Below are positions 35,276-45,557 of a DNA stretch of 54,431 nt, piece after piece. The translations under genes and the position numbers were made by a program. The stretch covers positions 1 to 54,431 of the forward strand of contig CAMLCZ010000012.1 of NCBI GenBank assembly GCA_946478665.1, in the 5' to 3' direction. The notes beneath the pieces are model-generated. The model saw only the letters and a program-made list of their open reading frames with translations, was not told the origin of the DNA and did not search any database. Within the stretch, counting starts at the first letter, position 1, and each line of letters starts with the position of its first letter. Source of the stretch: an uncultured Bartonella sp. (GTDB lineage Bacteria; Pseudomonadota; Alphaproteobacteria; Rhizobiales; Rhizobiaceae).

Positions 35276-37612
35276 TTAACTAATTTTATCTTGCTTATCC
35301 TGTGTTACAGGTAGGGTAACGGTCACCGTAGTTCCTTTCCCTTCTTTAGAGGTAATCTCCAATTTACCGCCATGTAATTCAACCAGTGAGCGTGAAATTG
35401 CCAATCCCAAGCCCGACCCAGCATGGGTTTTGGTAAACTGGTTTTCTACCTGCTCGAATGGTTGACCAAGTTTTGCAATTGCTTCTTCCGGTATACCAAC
35501 ACCGGTATCCGCAATAACGAATACCAGACTATCGCCCTGTTGGTAGCCAAGAACGTTAATATGTCCACCCGAAGGGGTAAATTTAACTGCATTTGACAGA
35601 ATGTTAAGAAAGACTTGGCGGATAGCGCGCCGGTCAATATCGCCATGTAATTTAGGTGCGATATCTGCCGTAACGGAAACAGCTTTTTCTTGCGCCTGAG
35701 GTGTCAATGTCCGCAGTGTTTCACTGATGATTGGCTCAATATCGGCATTTTCACTATCCAGCTTAAAGCGTCCAGCTTCAATCTTAGACATATCAAGTAT
35801 GTCATTGATGAGCGTTAATAGGTGCGTTCCAGAATTATGGATATCATTCATATATTCATTATAGCGTTCAGACCCCAACGGACCAAAGGTGGCCTGTAGC
35901 ATCATCTCTGAAAAACCAATAATGGCATTAAGTGGCGTGCGTAATTCATGTGACATATTGGCCAAAAATTCTGATTTGGCTTTATTGGCACTTTCAGCAC
36001 GTTCTTTTTCAGATTTTAGGCTTTCATTGAGCTTTTCAACTTCACTTGCACGCTGTTGTGCATTTTGACGTGCAAGTTTCAATTCCTGAATAAACGAATA
36101 CAAACGCCGTTCACTGTCTTCAAGGCTTTTTTGTTGCTGTTTCAGCTCTGAAATATCGGTGCCCACCGAAACAAGGCCGCCATCTTGCGTGCGGCGTTCG
36201 TTGATCTTCAACCAACTGCCATCGCCCATTTGTCGAATGCTTGTAAAATTGCCATTATTGTCTTGCTCAACCGATTGCTCACTAATGGCTGGTCGTGACA
36301 TGGCTTCTATCGTGACCCTTTGCACACCCGATTGCAACATATGGTCTGGCAGACCAGCATATTCGCGAAATTTGCTGTTAGACATAACCAAACGGCCGTC
36401 TGAATCCCATAAAACAAATGATTCAGAAATATTTTCAATAGCATCGCGAATTCGCAAATCTGCTTGCGCAGTTTGTTCTGCAAATTGATGTTGTTCACTA
36501 ATATCAAAGGATATTCCGACGAGGTGCGCTTCTTCTTCTTGTGCGACTTCGGCACGAATGCGCATCCATACATAATGTCCATCTGCGTGGCGCATTGGTA
36601 CATTAATATCAATATGATCCTTTTCGCCACTCATCAGACCACGCGCTAATTCATATAGATCTGCGTCAGCTGGGTTGATAATTGATGTGATTTGCGAAAT
36701 GGAAAGCAATGCGTCCTGTGGTTTATAACCCAACATTTCATACATGGATCGAGACCAATAGACTCGCCCGCTAGCCATATTCCAATCCCATAAGCCGCAG
36801 CGACCGCGCATCATCGCCATATCAATACGGTTTTGGATTTTTTCTGAAATAATATCTGTGTCACGCACCCGTGCAGATTGACTGTAATAGGCGTAAAGAA
36901 TAGCCAGCATTACCCCAACAGTGCCAGCAAATATCGTAATATTTATTGAAACCGATTTGCGCCAATCAATATACATTTGTTCTGTCGTTTCGGCGACAAA
37001 TACACCATATCCATCTTCTCCAGCGCGATCAAAAGAGGCAAGCGCATTTTCGCCATCCATTTTGACCTGCATGACACCAGCACTAGCCCCAAGAACAAAT
37101 AAGGCCTGACTATCAGCAATGGAATCTGTTAGCAGGTGTCCAATAAGTGGCTCCATTCCAGAGGCTGCCACCACTTGCCCCTTATCATCGACAATAGCGA
37201 TACGTGCGGTGCTATCCAGAAGACTACGTGAGCGAAAATCTACAAGTATATTTTGTAACTCGTTATTGGTAACACCGTTTTTATCATTTTTGGCTTTGTT
37301 TGCGGCAACGGCTCTATCAACTGAGCTTCCGATATGCCCTGTTGCAAGAACAAGTGCAGAGCGTGTGTTAACATTGATAGTTTGTCGCCATTCGTAAAGC
37401 AGAACAACGCGTGTTGCTGCCAATATAATCAAAAAGCTTAAAATGAGGAGAGGGATGACACGACGCATCCACGGCTCAACAGCCAGCAACCTTTGATAGG
37501 CTGGGCCTGAGAGCAAATCGACATGTGCTGACCACCCCTTGCGCCGCTTGGCAGAAGGTTTGGCATCAGCAAACGTCCCTGTGGGCGCGTCAAACGCGTC
37601 CAAATGCGCCAT
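35276..37612 (-). CDS. pleC: PleC-like PAS sensor histidine kinase
   Basis: A 778-residue kinase from the ATG at 37612, chosen because GAGGGG lies nine bases upstream; the frame extends to a TTG at 37735 without a ribosome binding site. Two membrane helices (about 52-72 and 235-258) flank a periplasmic domain, followed by two PAS regions (LWDWNMASGRVYWSRSMYEM; FVLWDSDGRLVMSNSKFREY), a coiled coil and the kinase. The H-box is NMSHELRTPLNAIIGFSEMM (His555), with FGPLGSERYNEYMNDIHNSG and ILDMSKIEAGRF after it, the hallmark of the PleC/DivJ/PdhS group acting on DivK and PleD. Position next to glnE agrees with Sinorhizobium pleC. The name rests on this similarity and position. Confidence 0.75.
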   Translation of the reverse strand: MAHLDAFDAPTGTFADAKPSAKRRKGWSAHVDLLSGPAYQRLLAVEPWMRRVIPLLILSFLIILAATRVVLLYEWRQTINVNTRSALVLATGHIGSSVDRAVAANKAKNDKNGVTNNELQNILVDFRSRSLLDSTARIAIVDDKGQVVAASGMEPLIGHLLTDSIADSQALFVLGASAGVMQVKMDGENALASFDRAGEDGYGVFVAETTEQMYIDWRKSVSINITIFAGTVGVMLAILYAYYSQSARVRDTDIISEKIQNRIDMAMMRGRCGLWDWNMASGRVYWSRSMYEMLGYKPQDALLSISQITSIINPADADLYELARGLMSGEKDHIDINVPMRHADGHYVWMRIRAEVAQEEEAHLVGISFDISEQHQFAEQTAQADLRIRDAIENISESFVLWDSDGRLVMSNSKFREYAGLPDHMLQSGVQRVTIEAMSRPAISEQSVEQDNNGNFTSIRQMGDGSWLKINERRTQDGGLVSVGTDISELKQQQKSLEDSERRLYSFIQELKLARQNAQQRASEVEKLNESLKSEKERAESANKAKSEFLANMSHELRTPLNAIIGFSEMMLQATFGPLGSERYNEYMNDIHNSGTHLLTLINDILDMSKIEAGRFKLDSENADIEPIISETLRTLTPQAQEKAVSVTADIAPKLHGDIDRRAIRQVFLNILSNAVKFTPSGGHINVLGYQQGDSLVFVIADTGVGIPEEAIAKLGQPFEQVENQFTKTHAGSGLGLAISRSLVELHGGKLEITSKEGKGTTVTVTLPVTQDKQDKIS

Positions 37613-37857
37613 CTCTGGCCCCCTCGAAAATAGTTGAATAAACCGACGAACTGATTCGGTACGCAAAACACCCGAACAGGTGCAATGAATCAAAACTGAT
37701 TCCGCATGTCCAGCTTTTTTTAAACCTAAAATCAATTTTCATTCAAATAGTTTAAAATGAAAGCTTTAATATCTTTTTAACGCTGTTTGATGCGCTAAAA
37801 ATTCTGTCAAAGTGGGTCAGCTGGCGACAAATCCGAGATAAAAACGATCTTTATGGG

Positions 37858-37888
37858 AAAAAAATAGGGCAGGAAAATCCTGCCCTAT
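37858..37888 (-). terminator. Intrinsic terminator of pepN
   Basis: Perfect 11-bp inverted repeat ATAGGGCAGGA / TCCTGCCCTAT (37864-37874 and 37878-37888) with a three-base loop. Read leftward it is followed by a run of seven T. It lies just after the pepN stop codon. Confidence 0.93.
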
Positions 37889-37911
37889 AATCGTAAACAA
37901 TATAATGGCAA

Positions 37912-40539
37912 TTATGCCAAAGTACGATGGACGATATCGGCAACGTCGGTAGACAATTTGGCTTGTTGCGAAATTCTCATAAGTTCGGCTTGCAATTTTG
38001 CCCGACGGGTTGGTTCAAGCTGGCGCCATGAACGGGTAATCGTCAACAGACGGGCTGCCAATTGTGGGTTTTCTTTATCGACATTCAAAATAATATCAGC
38101 AAGAAATTTGTAGCCCTCACCATCAATACGGTTGAAGCCAGTCTGGTTGGCTGCTGCAAAAGAGGCAATAAGTGCTCTTGTACGATTAGGATTATCAAGT
38201 GAGAACAATGGGTGTTTCATCAGTTCTCTTACATGATTTAGGGTTTTTGTGCCTGCAACGGTTGCTTGTACTGTAAACCATTTATCCATGACGAGTGGAT
38301 CGTTCTGATATCTCTTTTCAAAATCAGACAATGCTTCAAGCGCTTCCTTACTGCCATTGAAACGGTGAACAAGAATTGTCAAACCAGCCATACGATCACT
38401 CATATTATCGGCATGACGATATGCCTCGGCAGCACGAGCAGGGGCATTTTCAGCAACCGATAGATAGTCGAGAACAATGTTCTTAAGCGATCTTTTGCCC
38501 GCCTGCACAGCATCAGGGGAATAATGCCCCAAGTGCCCCATTTTTTCGTAAATAGCAGCAAATTTGGTAACAAGATTTTTTGCGAGCGATGCAATAAAGG
38601 CCTGACGAATATTATAAATTCTATCGGGATCGATATTTTCACCAATTAAGCGCGCAATTTCTGCCTCTGATGGCAGTTGTAGGCACAAAGCACGGAAAGC
38701 AGGCTCAAGATTTTCATCGTCCAGAAGAATGCCGAAGAGTTCAACAAGGTTTTCTGGCATTTCCGGCTTATCAATAGCAGTATTTTTAACTGCCTTAATA
38801 AGAGCTTCCGTTACAAGCTTATTCAGCGACTGCCAACGATTTACCTGATCTGAATCAAAACGTGCCATAAATGCAAGATCATCATCAGTTTCCGTCATTT
38901 TGATATTTATCGGCGCTGAAAAACCGCGCAATAGCGATAATACAGGCTTTTCAGCCAAATTGCTTAGTCTAACAGTCTGTGTTGCTTCAGATAGAATAAT
39001 AACGCCGTTTTCAACGTGATTATCAGGCTGATAAGGCATATCTTTACCGTCTTTACCCAATAAACCGAATGACAGAGGAATAACCATAGGCTTCTTATCT
39101 GTCTGTCCTGGAGTGTCAGGCACTGTCTGTGTTAGCTCTAAAGTTAGAACCCCGTCCTTATAATCGCTATTGATTGTTACAGTTGGTGTTCCTGCCTGTT
39201 CATACCAAAGCATGAATTGCGAGAAGTCGCGCCCCGAAACATCAGCAAAACAATTGACGAAATCCTCTATCGTGCAAGCTTCCCCATCGTGCAGCTCAAA
39301 ATAGTGGTCCATACCTTTCCTGAACATCTCTTTGCCAAGAAGTGTGTGGATCATACGGACAACTTCAGCACCTTTTTCATAAACGGTGGTTGTATAAAAA
39401 TTGTTGATTTCACTATATTGGCGTGGGCGAACGGGATGGGCAAGAGGGCCGGCATCTTCAGGAAATTGGGCTGCCTTCAAAACACGTACATCCGAAATAC
39501 GATGAACTGGTCTTGACCGCTGATCGGAAGAAAATTCTTGATCGCGATAAACAGTCAAGCCTTCCTTTAAGCATAACTGGAACCAGTCACGACAGGTGAT
39601 ACGATCGCCCGTCCAATTGTGGAAATATTCGTGTGCAATAACCCGTTCGATGCCAGCATAATCAACATCTGTTGCAGTATCGGGATCAGCAAGAACATAT
39701 TTATCGTTGAATACATTAAGTCCCTTATTTTCCATGGCTCCCATATTAAAGTCGGATACGGCAACAATATTGAAAATATCGAGATCATATTCGCGACCGA
39801 AACGCTCTTCGTCCCAGCGCATGGCGCGCTTTAGCGAGTCCATGGCATAAGCGGCACGCTGCTTTTTACCCTTTTCAACATAGATGCCAAGTTTAACGTT
39901 ACGGCCTGACATTGTTGTAAAGCTGTCATCAAGATGATCGAGTTGACCACCAACGAGAGCAAAAAGATAGCATGGTTTTGGATGCGGATCTTCCCAAACA
40001 GCATAATGCCGGCCACCATCAAGATCACCACTTTCAATGAGATTACCATTTGAAAGAAGAATTGGAGCGGCAGCTTTATCTGCTTCGATACGGGTTTTGA
40101 AAATGGATAATACATCCGGCCGGTCGTAGAAATAGGTGATACGACGGAAACCTTCCGCTTCATTTTGTGTGCAATATACGCCGTTCGATAGGTAAAGCCC
40201 CATCAATTGGCGATTTTTTTGCGGATTGATTTCTGTTTCAATTTCAACAGTAAACGCGCCAGTTGGCGGGGTGTGGATCGTCAGTAGATCAGGGGTCGCA
40301 GCAAAATCGGCATTGTTTAATTTTTTGCCATTTATCGAAACTGATAACAGTTTGAGTTCATCTCCAACGAGCACAAGTGGCGTGCCATTTGGTGTCTTTT
40401 CGCGTTGTTTAAAAAATAATTTCGAGGAAACGACAGTATTTGTCGGATGCAAGGAAAATTTCAATTCAGTGTGTGAAATAGCATAGTCTGTTGGGCGATA
40501 GTCCTCAAGACGAAATACTGGATTGTTATGCGTGCTCAT
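37912..40539 (-). CDS. pepN: Aminopeptidase N (M1 family)
   Basis: An 875-residue cytoplasmic zinc aminopeptidase. GAMENKGLNVFNDKYVLADP is the M1 exopeptidase signature, and the metal site HEYFHNW (His303, Glu304, His307) with the third ligand Glu in LKEGLTVYRDQEF is intact. The C-terminal half is the helical DUF3458 part typical of proteobacterial PepN. It releases N-terminal residues from peptides. It is monocistronic and followed by a strong terminator. Confidence 0.95.
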   Translation of the reverse strand: MSTHNNPVFRLEDYRPTDYAISHTELKFSLHPTNTVVSSKLFFKQREKTPNGTPLVLVGDELKLLSVSINGKKLNNADFAATPDLLTIHTPPTGAFTVEIETEINPQKNRQLMGLYLSNGVYCTQNEAEGFRRITYFYDRPDVLSIFKTRIEADKAAAPILLSNGNLIESGDLDGGRHYAVWEDPHPKPCYLFALVGGQLDHLDDSFTTMSGRNVKLGIYVEKGKKQRAAYAMDSLKRAMRWDEERFGREYDLDIFNIVAVSDFNMGAMENKGLNVFNDKYVLADPDTATDVDYAGIERVIAHEYFHNWTGDRITCRDWFQLCLKEGLTVYRDQEFSSDQRSRPVHRISDVRVLKAAQFPEDAGPLAHPVRPRQYSEINNFYTTTVYEKGAEVVRMIHTLLGKEMFRKGMDHYFELHDGEACTIEDFVNCFADVSGRDFSQFMLWYEQAGTPTVTINSDYKDGVLTLELTQTVPDTPGQTDKKPMVIPLSFGLLGKDGKDMPYQPDNHVENGVIILSEATQTVRLSNLAEKPVLSLLRGFSAPINIKMTETDDDLAFMARFDSDQVNRWQSLNKLVTEALIKAVKNTAIDKPEMPENLVELFGILLDDENLEPAFRALCLQLPSEAEIARLIGENIDPDRIYNIRQAFIASLAKNLVTKFAAIYEKMGHLGHYSPDAVQAGKRSLKNIVLDYLSVAENAPARAAEAYRHADNMSDRMAGLTILVHRFNGSKEALEALSDFEKRYQNDPLVMDKWFTVQATVAGTKTLNHVRELMKHPLFSLDNPNRTRALIASFAAANQTGFNRIDGEGYKFLADIILNVDKENPQLAARLLTITRSWRQLEPTRRAKLQAELMRISQQAKLSTDVADIVHRTLA

Positions 40540-40781
40540 AAATCTGGCCTTTTTTATACAAGTTTTTCCTAAAGGTAATCATATTCTATAAAAACAACAA
40601 CATACTTAATGAAATTTAGGTTTTGATGCACACCAATGTGATTGCTATAAAGCGGAAATTAGCAAAATGGTTTTGTAGTTTTTCATTAGCTTATAATATA
40701 GCTAGTCGTGTCGTTATGCGGTTTATGGCAGGTAATGGCTTTTATCGTTACCTGCATAAGCTGTTTTAGAGGAGAAAAAGC

Positions 40782-41732
40782 ATGACGAATAAGGCAGCAG
40801 CAATTCCGAGTAAGCCTTCCGGCAATGTAATGCTTGGAATTTGGATGAAAATTTTGTCCGTAGTCTGTTTTGTCATCATGTATAGTTTTTTGAAATCAGC
40901 CAAAGGTGTACCGGCTGGAGAGTTAAGCTTTTTTCGTTCCTTTTTTGGTTTGATTCCTATTTTTATCTGGGTTTTAAAACTCAAACAGCTTAAAACAGTT
41001 TTTTACACACGTAACATCGTAGGCCATGTGTTCCGCGGTATGTTTGGAACATTTTCCATGTTGTTTGGCTTTTATGCTATTACTTTGTTACCACTGCCAG
41101 AAACAATAGCGATAGGTTATGGCGAGCCGCTAATTTTGGTGATTTTATGCGCCATATTTCTGGGGGAAAAAGTGTATTTCTACCGGTGGAGCGCGGTTAT
41201 TGTCGGTCTCATCGGTGTATTGATTATTATTTGGCCGCGTCTTACGGTTTTAGGCGGTTCCACTCATGACATTGGCGCATCAATCGGTGCTTTGTCAGCT
41301 CTCGCATCTGCTATAATGGCAGCGATTGCCATGCTTTTGGTGCGAAAACTTGTTTTTACAGAAAAAACAACAACAATAACGCTCTATTTTATGATTACGT
41401 CATCAATCATATCGCTTGCCACCTTGCCATTTGGTTGGGTTGTGCCAAGCTTCCATCAATTGATAAGCCTGATTTTAGCGGGTTTATTTGGTGGCATTGC
41501 GCAGATTTTGATGACGCAGGCCTATCGCCATGCTGAGCCATCGACAGTCGCACCATTTGAATATACGTCGATGATTTTGAGCATTGTAAGCGGTTATTTC
41601 CTGTTTGATGAAATTCCAACACGAATGATGCTTTTGGGAGCCACCTTGGTCATTGCGTCAGGCATATTCATCATTTTGCGTGAAGCACATATTATTGGAG
41701 GCCGTAAAGGTAAAACACCGCAAACCAACTAA
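40782..41732 (+). CDS. DMT-superfamily (EamA) transporter
   Basis: A 316-residue membrane protein with about ten hydrophobic helices arranged as two EamA repeats. The first repeat includes FLKSAKGVPAGELSFFRSFF and HVFRGMFGTFSMLFGFYAI; the second ends ...YTSMILSIVSGYFLFDEIPT. AGAGGAGAAAAAGC lies before the ATG. Drug, amino-acid or metabolite export are all possible in this superfamily; rhizobial relatives are annotated only as DMT transporters. It converges on the uracil-DNA glycosylase gene, with 23 bases between stops. Confidence 0.87.
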   Translation: MTNKAAAIPSKPSGNVMLGIWMKILSVVCFVIMYSFLKSAKGVPAGELSFFRSFFGLIPIFIWVLKLKQLKTVFYTRNIVGHVFRGMFGTFSMLFGFYAITLLPLPETIAIGYGEPLILVILCAIFLGEKVYFYRWSAVIVGLIGVLIIIWPRLTVLGGSTHDIGASIGALSALASAIMAAIAMLLVRKLVFTEKTTTITLYFMITSSIISLATLPFGWVVPSFHQLISLILAGLFGGIAQILMTQAYRHAEPSTVAPFEYTSMILSIVSGYFLFDEIPTRMMLLGATLVIASGIFIILREAHIIGGRKGKTPQTN

Positions 41733-41755
41733 AACGAAATATTGCCGACAAATGA

Positions 41756-42583
41756 TTATTTCTGTTCACCTAGTTGTTCAAGCGCGTGACGAACTTCAAG
41801 AAAATCAGCCCACGCAAGTTTTTTCTGGCTTGGTGTGCGGAGCAAATAGGCTGGATGGAATGTTGGCATAATCGGTATTGTATCGCCGTTGCGCATTTTG
41901 TGGTTAAGCCATTTTCCGCGAGAGCGGATAATACCATCTTTTACGCCAGCCAATACCTGCATTGCGGGGCCACCTAAGGCCACAAGTATTTGCGGTTTTG
42001 CTAATTCTATCTGCCGTTCTATGAATGGCCGGCACAGCTCAGTTTCCATAGGTGTCGGGGTGCGATTTCCTGGGGGGCGCCAAGGAATTGTGTTGGCAAT
42101 ATAGACGTCCTGACGGGCAAGCCCGATTGCTGAAAGTATACGGTTTAATAATTGTCCTGAACGCCCTACAAAGGGGATACCTTGCATATCCTCTTCACGC
42201 CCCGGTGCTTCGCCAACCAGCATTAATTTGCTACCGGCTGTCCCATCAGCAAAACAAGTGTTTTTTGCGGTGAGTTTTAGTGTACAGCCATTGAAAGATT
42301 GTAGAGCCGAAAACAGCTCATCAAGCGTTTGGGCGCTTTTTGCCAGTTCCTGAGCGGTTGCAACCTGGCCCTCGGTCGCAATTTGTTGCGGCCGTTGCTG
42401 GTATACTTTTTGCGGTGGTTTTTTCTGTTCAACAGCTTGTTTGACAACCGGTTTTTGTTCGATATTGTTTACTTCAGCAAAACGGTTAATAGGTGTTTCG
42501 CTCAGAGGTGTATCAACCCCTGCAGTATCGTAAAAGCCTAACAATTCTTCATAAGAAATTGTCTGTTTCTGCTGTTCTGGCAT
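41756..42583 (-). CDS. Uracil-DNA glycosylase, family 4-like
   Basis: A 275-residue DNA repair enzyme from the ATG at 42583 (AAGGTGATA upstream; a GTG at 42589 overlaps that site). The N-terminal 85 residues are a low-complexity Gln/Pro-rich extension. The catalytic fold shows LMLVGEAPGREEDMQGIPFV, SGQLLNRILSAIGL, NTIPWRPPGNRTP and the motif FHPAYLLR. Classical family 4 enzymes hold a [4Fe-4S] cluster by four cysteines; here the equivalent N-terminal region has FNGCTLKLTAKNTCFADG and the second pair is not evident, as in other rhizobial members. A cluster-free or altered enzyme is therefore likely. Confidence 0.88.
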   Translation of the reverse strand: MPEQQKQTISYEELLGFYDTAGVDTPLSETPINRFAEVNNIEQKPVVKQAVEQKKPPQKVYQQRPQQIATEGQVATAQELAKSAQTLDELFSALQSFNGCTLKLTAKNTCFADGTAGSKLMLVGEAPGREEDMQGIPFVGRSGQLLNRILSAIGLARQDVYIANTIPWRPPGNRTPTPMETELCRPFIERQIELAKPQILVALGGPAMQVLAGVKDGIIRSRGKWLNHKMRNGDTIPIMPTFHPAYLLRTPSQKKLAWADFLEVRHALEQLGEQK

Positions 42584-42859
42584 TATCACCTTGTCCTGAT
42601 CCTATCTGTTGCATAGACCAAGCATGACTTGCATTCAAGATTAACGATATCGATAAGCCATATTTTCAATGAATTGACCTGCTAGCCTCATTACATAAAC
42701 CAAAACGCCAACAAATAACAAAACCAGTTTATGTCGCGAAAGATGCTATTTTTTGCGCGCTCGTTAACTGAATTGTCAAATGAGCGTTGGTCGGCTTGTT
42801 AAGTAGCAACCGATCCTATGTTGTATTAGAAGATGTGGTTGTTGCATGAAAAGATGGGG

Positions 42860-43972
42860 TCACCAGAGTGGCTCGCCATGTCTTTTTATAAGTAGTTCCG
42901 CTGCTTGCAACAGACGGGAATCGGGCGATATATGCCGGATAAACATGGAAAGATCGCGCCGCATACGTTCTATCGGGCGCCGCTCAATGAATGCTTCCAT
43001 CCCCAGAGATTTTTCACACAATTGCAATATTCTGACGCAGACGTCTTCCATTTGGTCATGCGCCAATAAACTTGCCAATACAGCATCATTAATCTCGTCA
43101 TTTGGCTGTTTCCGTGAAATTTGTTCAACGAGAGAAGCTGTTTTTAATAACATCGCAGAAGCTGCCAGTGTTTCAGACCTCGCTTTTGCCAGACGCGTTA
43201 ACTGGAATGGGTCATTTAAACGTTGCTTCTTCTCGAGCATCTCGCGCCAAGTATCAATAATTGCTTCTGCTGCGCCAAGATGGGTAACACTATGCCGCCA
43301 AACCCCACCGATAAAATGCGGTTCTGTGTGAAAATCTCCTGGATTGCCTAAAAGATCATCTTCATCGATCTCCATTCCGGTAAAATAGAATGAACCTGTT
43401 AGTGTCGAGCGCATACCAGATGCGTCCCAATATTCAATATTTTGCCGCGCCGTATCATTAACATCGACAACTGCCAATTGGTCAGGCGTATCAGCTGTTT
43501 CCCTTACCCGTACAATAGCAAGATTGACCATGCCAAGGCCGGTAACAAGCTTTTTGCTTCCAGTAAGTTTTATCTTTCCATTTGGCATTTTTGTGTATTC
43601 GAGAGACTTGTTGACACTGGCGCCCCATACACCGAGAAGGTTACCTTCCTTAACTTTGCCGAAGATGGTTTTCTTTAATTTTTTATTGGCATAAAGGCCA
43701 ATGAGACGAACAGCATGAACATGCCCTTCATATAGCCGCGCTAAGGGGAGATTTGCCCGCCCTAGTTTGCGCAGAAAAGAAAAGATCTGCTTGGTTTCGG
43801 TTTCAGTTTGCGTAAAAGCCCAATTGCTGCCGCCATATTTTTTGGGCAGACAGGCCGCTAATGCGCCATTTTCATTTAATCTTTTAAGATCAATCACCAA
43901 TCCATATTCTTCAACATGACCGGCACTTTCGGCGAGTAAATCAAATAACGCGTCATCATTATTCCACATCAT
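42860..43972 (-). CDS. Acyl-CoA dehydrogenase-like flavoprotein
   Basis: A 370-residue protein of the acyl-CoA dehydrogenase fold. Middle-domain features are GVWGASVNKSLEYTKMPNGK and LTGSKKLVTGLGMVNLAIVR, with the beta-domain end GMRSTLTGSFYFTG. The C-terminal helical domain has LEKKQRLNDPFQLTRLAKAR and CEKSLGMEAFIERRPIERMR. The typical catalytic Glu is not certain. A second ATG at 43969 is better spaced from AGGGA. In other rhizobia such genes sit with PIG-L deacetylase and glycosyltransferase genes, but none is here. The substrate is unknown. Confidence 0.8.
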   Translation of the reverse strand: MMWNNDDALFDLLAESAGHVEEYGLVIDLKRLNENGALAACLPKKYGGSNWAFTQTETETKQIFSFLRKLGRANLPLARLYEGHVHAVRLIGLYANKKLKKTIFGKVKEGNLLGVWGASVNKSLEYTKMPNGKIKLTGSKKLVTGLGMVNLAIVRVRETADTPDQLAVVDVNDTARQNIEYWDASGMRSTLTGSFYFTGMEIDEDDLLGNPGDFHTEPHFIGGVWRHSVTHLGAAEAIIDTWREMLEKKQRLNDPFQLTRLAKARSETLAASAMLLKTASLVEQISRKQPNDEINDAVLASLLAHDQMEDVCVRILQLCEKSLGMEAFIERRPIERMRRDLSMFIRHISPDSRLLQAAELLIKRHGEPLW

Positions 43973-44139
43973 TTTCCCTGCTTGAGCATAGGTTCAGTCA
44001 AAAAATACCAAATATAAACAAGTATCTTGTTTATTATATAAAATAGATAATAGTATTTAAATGGCAAGTAGAGGTGATAAAAGCAAAAATAATGCTCTGA
44101 ATTTAAAAAAATATTCTACTAATAAAGAATAGATTAGTC

Positions 44140-45153
44140 TTAATTGTCTAACTGAAAATCAACGAGTACAGGTAAATGATCTGAACCAATTGATTCCAGT
44201 CGTTTTGTTTGAACAACTTTAACATTATCAGAAATCAGAACCTGATCGATTGGTAATCCTAGATAAGGTCTTAGAGAATCGGGCAGTTTAAAACTAAGCC
44301 ATGTAGGGCCAATTTGACCAAGATGATGCGTGTGGGTTAGTGTTTCCACCCGCTTAACTGTATGGCTCCACGTAACACTATTGAAATCACCTGCCACAAG
44401 TGTTGTATGGGCACTGGCAAACAGCTGGGATTTCGCCACAGCTGGAAGATTTTCAATTTCATCCATCATCAGATTTTGCCCATAAGGCCATGGCCATGCA
44501 ATATGCGTGGAGAAAACATTAATTTTAGTATCCGGATAATTATTATCAGCTAAGGACACACGTAATAAGAAACCGCGGCTGGAACGAACACTATAGCATT
44601 GTGGAGAGCTTGTATTTTCTGGAGTAAACTGTGTCGTAAACTCTTTAGAAAAGAGAACACCAACAGCACCTATTGGGTCATTTGGGCGGGCGCAGGTAAT
44701 AGCTGTTAATCCATTTTCATGAAAGAATGACAACCACTGCGGCGATACTTCTTGAACGGTAATGATATGCGGATGGTAGCGTTGAATAAGTGCTAGTAAC
44801 TTGCTTGGTGTCGCATTATCATAACGTAAATTGCTTTGCAGAAGTCGAAATGTGGGTTTGCTTCTATCCACATTTGCTATTTTGACACCACCGATTGCGT
44901 AACTAAAAAATATTAAGCCGATTAACAGTGCAATAATACCAAAGGCAACCAATCTTTTACGGCTAAAAAATAGTGGTAGGCATAAAACGACACTAACAAT
45001 GCAGAGTGGAATACGTATATCTGCCAAAGAATCTAAAAAGGGATAGTAGCTGGGAAATAAGCCACCAATTACCGGCAGAACACTTAATAAAACAACAAAC
45101 AGCCATATGCGCGACACTATGCTATTTCTCTTTGCTGAATTGATATATCGCAC
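44140..45153 (-). CDS. Membrane-anchored endonuclease/exonuclease/phosphatase (EEP) family protein
   Basis: A 337-residue protein with three N-terminal membrane helices (about 15-32, 46-64, 68-88) and an EEP domain facing, probably, the periplasm. Catalytic pieces are FRLLQSNLRYDN, ITVQEVSPQW, STHIAWPWPYGQ, LVAGDFNSV and the terminal GSDHLPVLVDF, so the metal and His/Asp residues are present. Family members hydrolyse phosphodiesters or phosphomonoesters of nucleic acids, lipids or other substrates. The start is GTG at 45153 with no clear ribosome binding site, so the N-terminus is uncertain. Confidence 0.82.
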   Translation of the reverse strand: MRYINSAKRNSIVSRIWLFVVLLSVLPVIGGLFPSYYPFLDSLADIRIPLCIVSVVLCLPLFFSRKRLVAFGIIALLIGLIFFSYAIGGVKIANVDRSKPTFRLLQSNLRYDNATPSKLLALIQRYHPHIITVQEVSPQWLSFFHENGLTAITCARPNDPIGAVGVLFSKEFTTQFTPENTSSPQCYSVRSSRGFLLRVSLADNNYPDTKINVFSTHIAWPWPYGQNLMMDEIENLPAVAKSQLFASAHTTLVAGDFNSVTWSHTVKRVETLTHTHHLGQIGPTWLSFKLPDSLRPYLGLPIDQVLISDNVKVVQTKRLESIGSDHLPVLVDFQLDN

Positions 45154-45186
45154 AGTATTTCAAGAAAAATATCAATAACTAAAAGG

Positions 45187-45330
45187 TTATTTTGCGGCAT
45201 TGGTAATGATAGGGTCTATCAATGGCTTTGCAAAGGCTGGGGTCTTCGCGTGAACAAGCGTAAACGCCACAACAACTGCCAAGCAGAACACAACAATACA
45301 CAAAATTGAAAAACGACGAATCAGCATCAT
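45187..45330 (-). CDS. Small 47-residue membrane or secreted peptide
   Basis: A short gene between the EEP gene and the macrodomain gene. The ATG at 45330 has GGAAGGA five bases upstream. The peptide opens with MMLIRRFSILCIVVFCLAVV, a positively charged start followed by about 20 hydrophobic residues, and ends with HAKTPAFAKPLIDPIITNAAK. A signal peptide or single membrane helix is clear (possible cleavage at VHA). I do not recognise a family. The good ribosome binding site and sensible topology support a real gene; function unknown. Confidence 0.6.
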   Translation of the reverse strand: MMLIRRFSILCIVVFCLAVVVAFTLVHAKTPAFAKPLIDPIITNAAK

Positions 45331-45557
45331 ATGGTTCCTTCCATTAACCATATTGCACATTTTAATAAAAATGAAACCGGTTAATTAATAAAATGAGACA
45401 AGTTTAGCGTGTTGTTTTTTCTTAAAAAATTACTCAACTTTTTTATGTCTTTTTGATGATGAAGTATTGTGAGTGAATTCTATTTAACAATATTTGATAC
45501 GGAATCTTTAAAGCGGAATTAAAACTATAATATTTCTAAATTGATAGTTTTATTATT

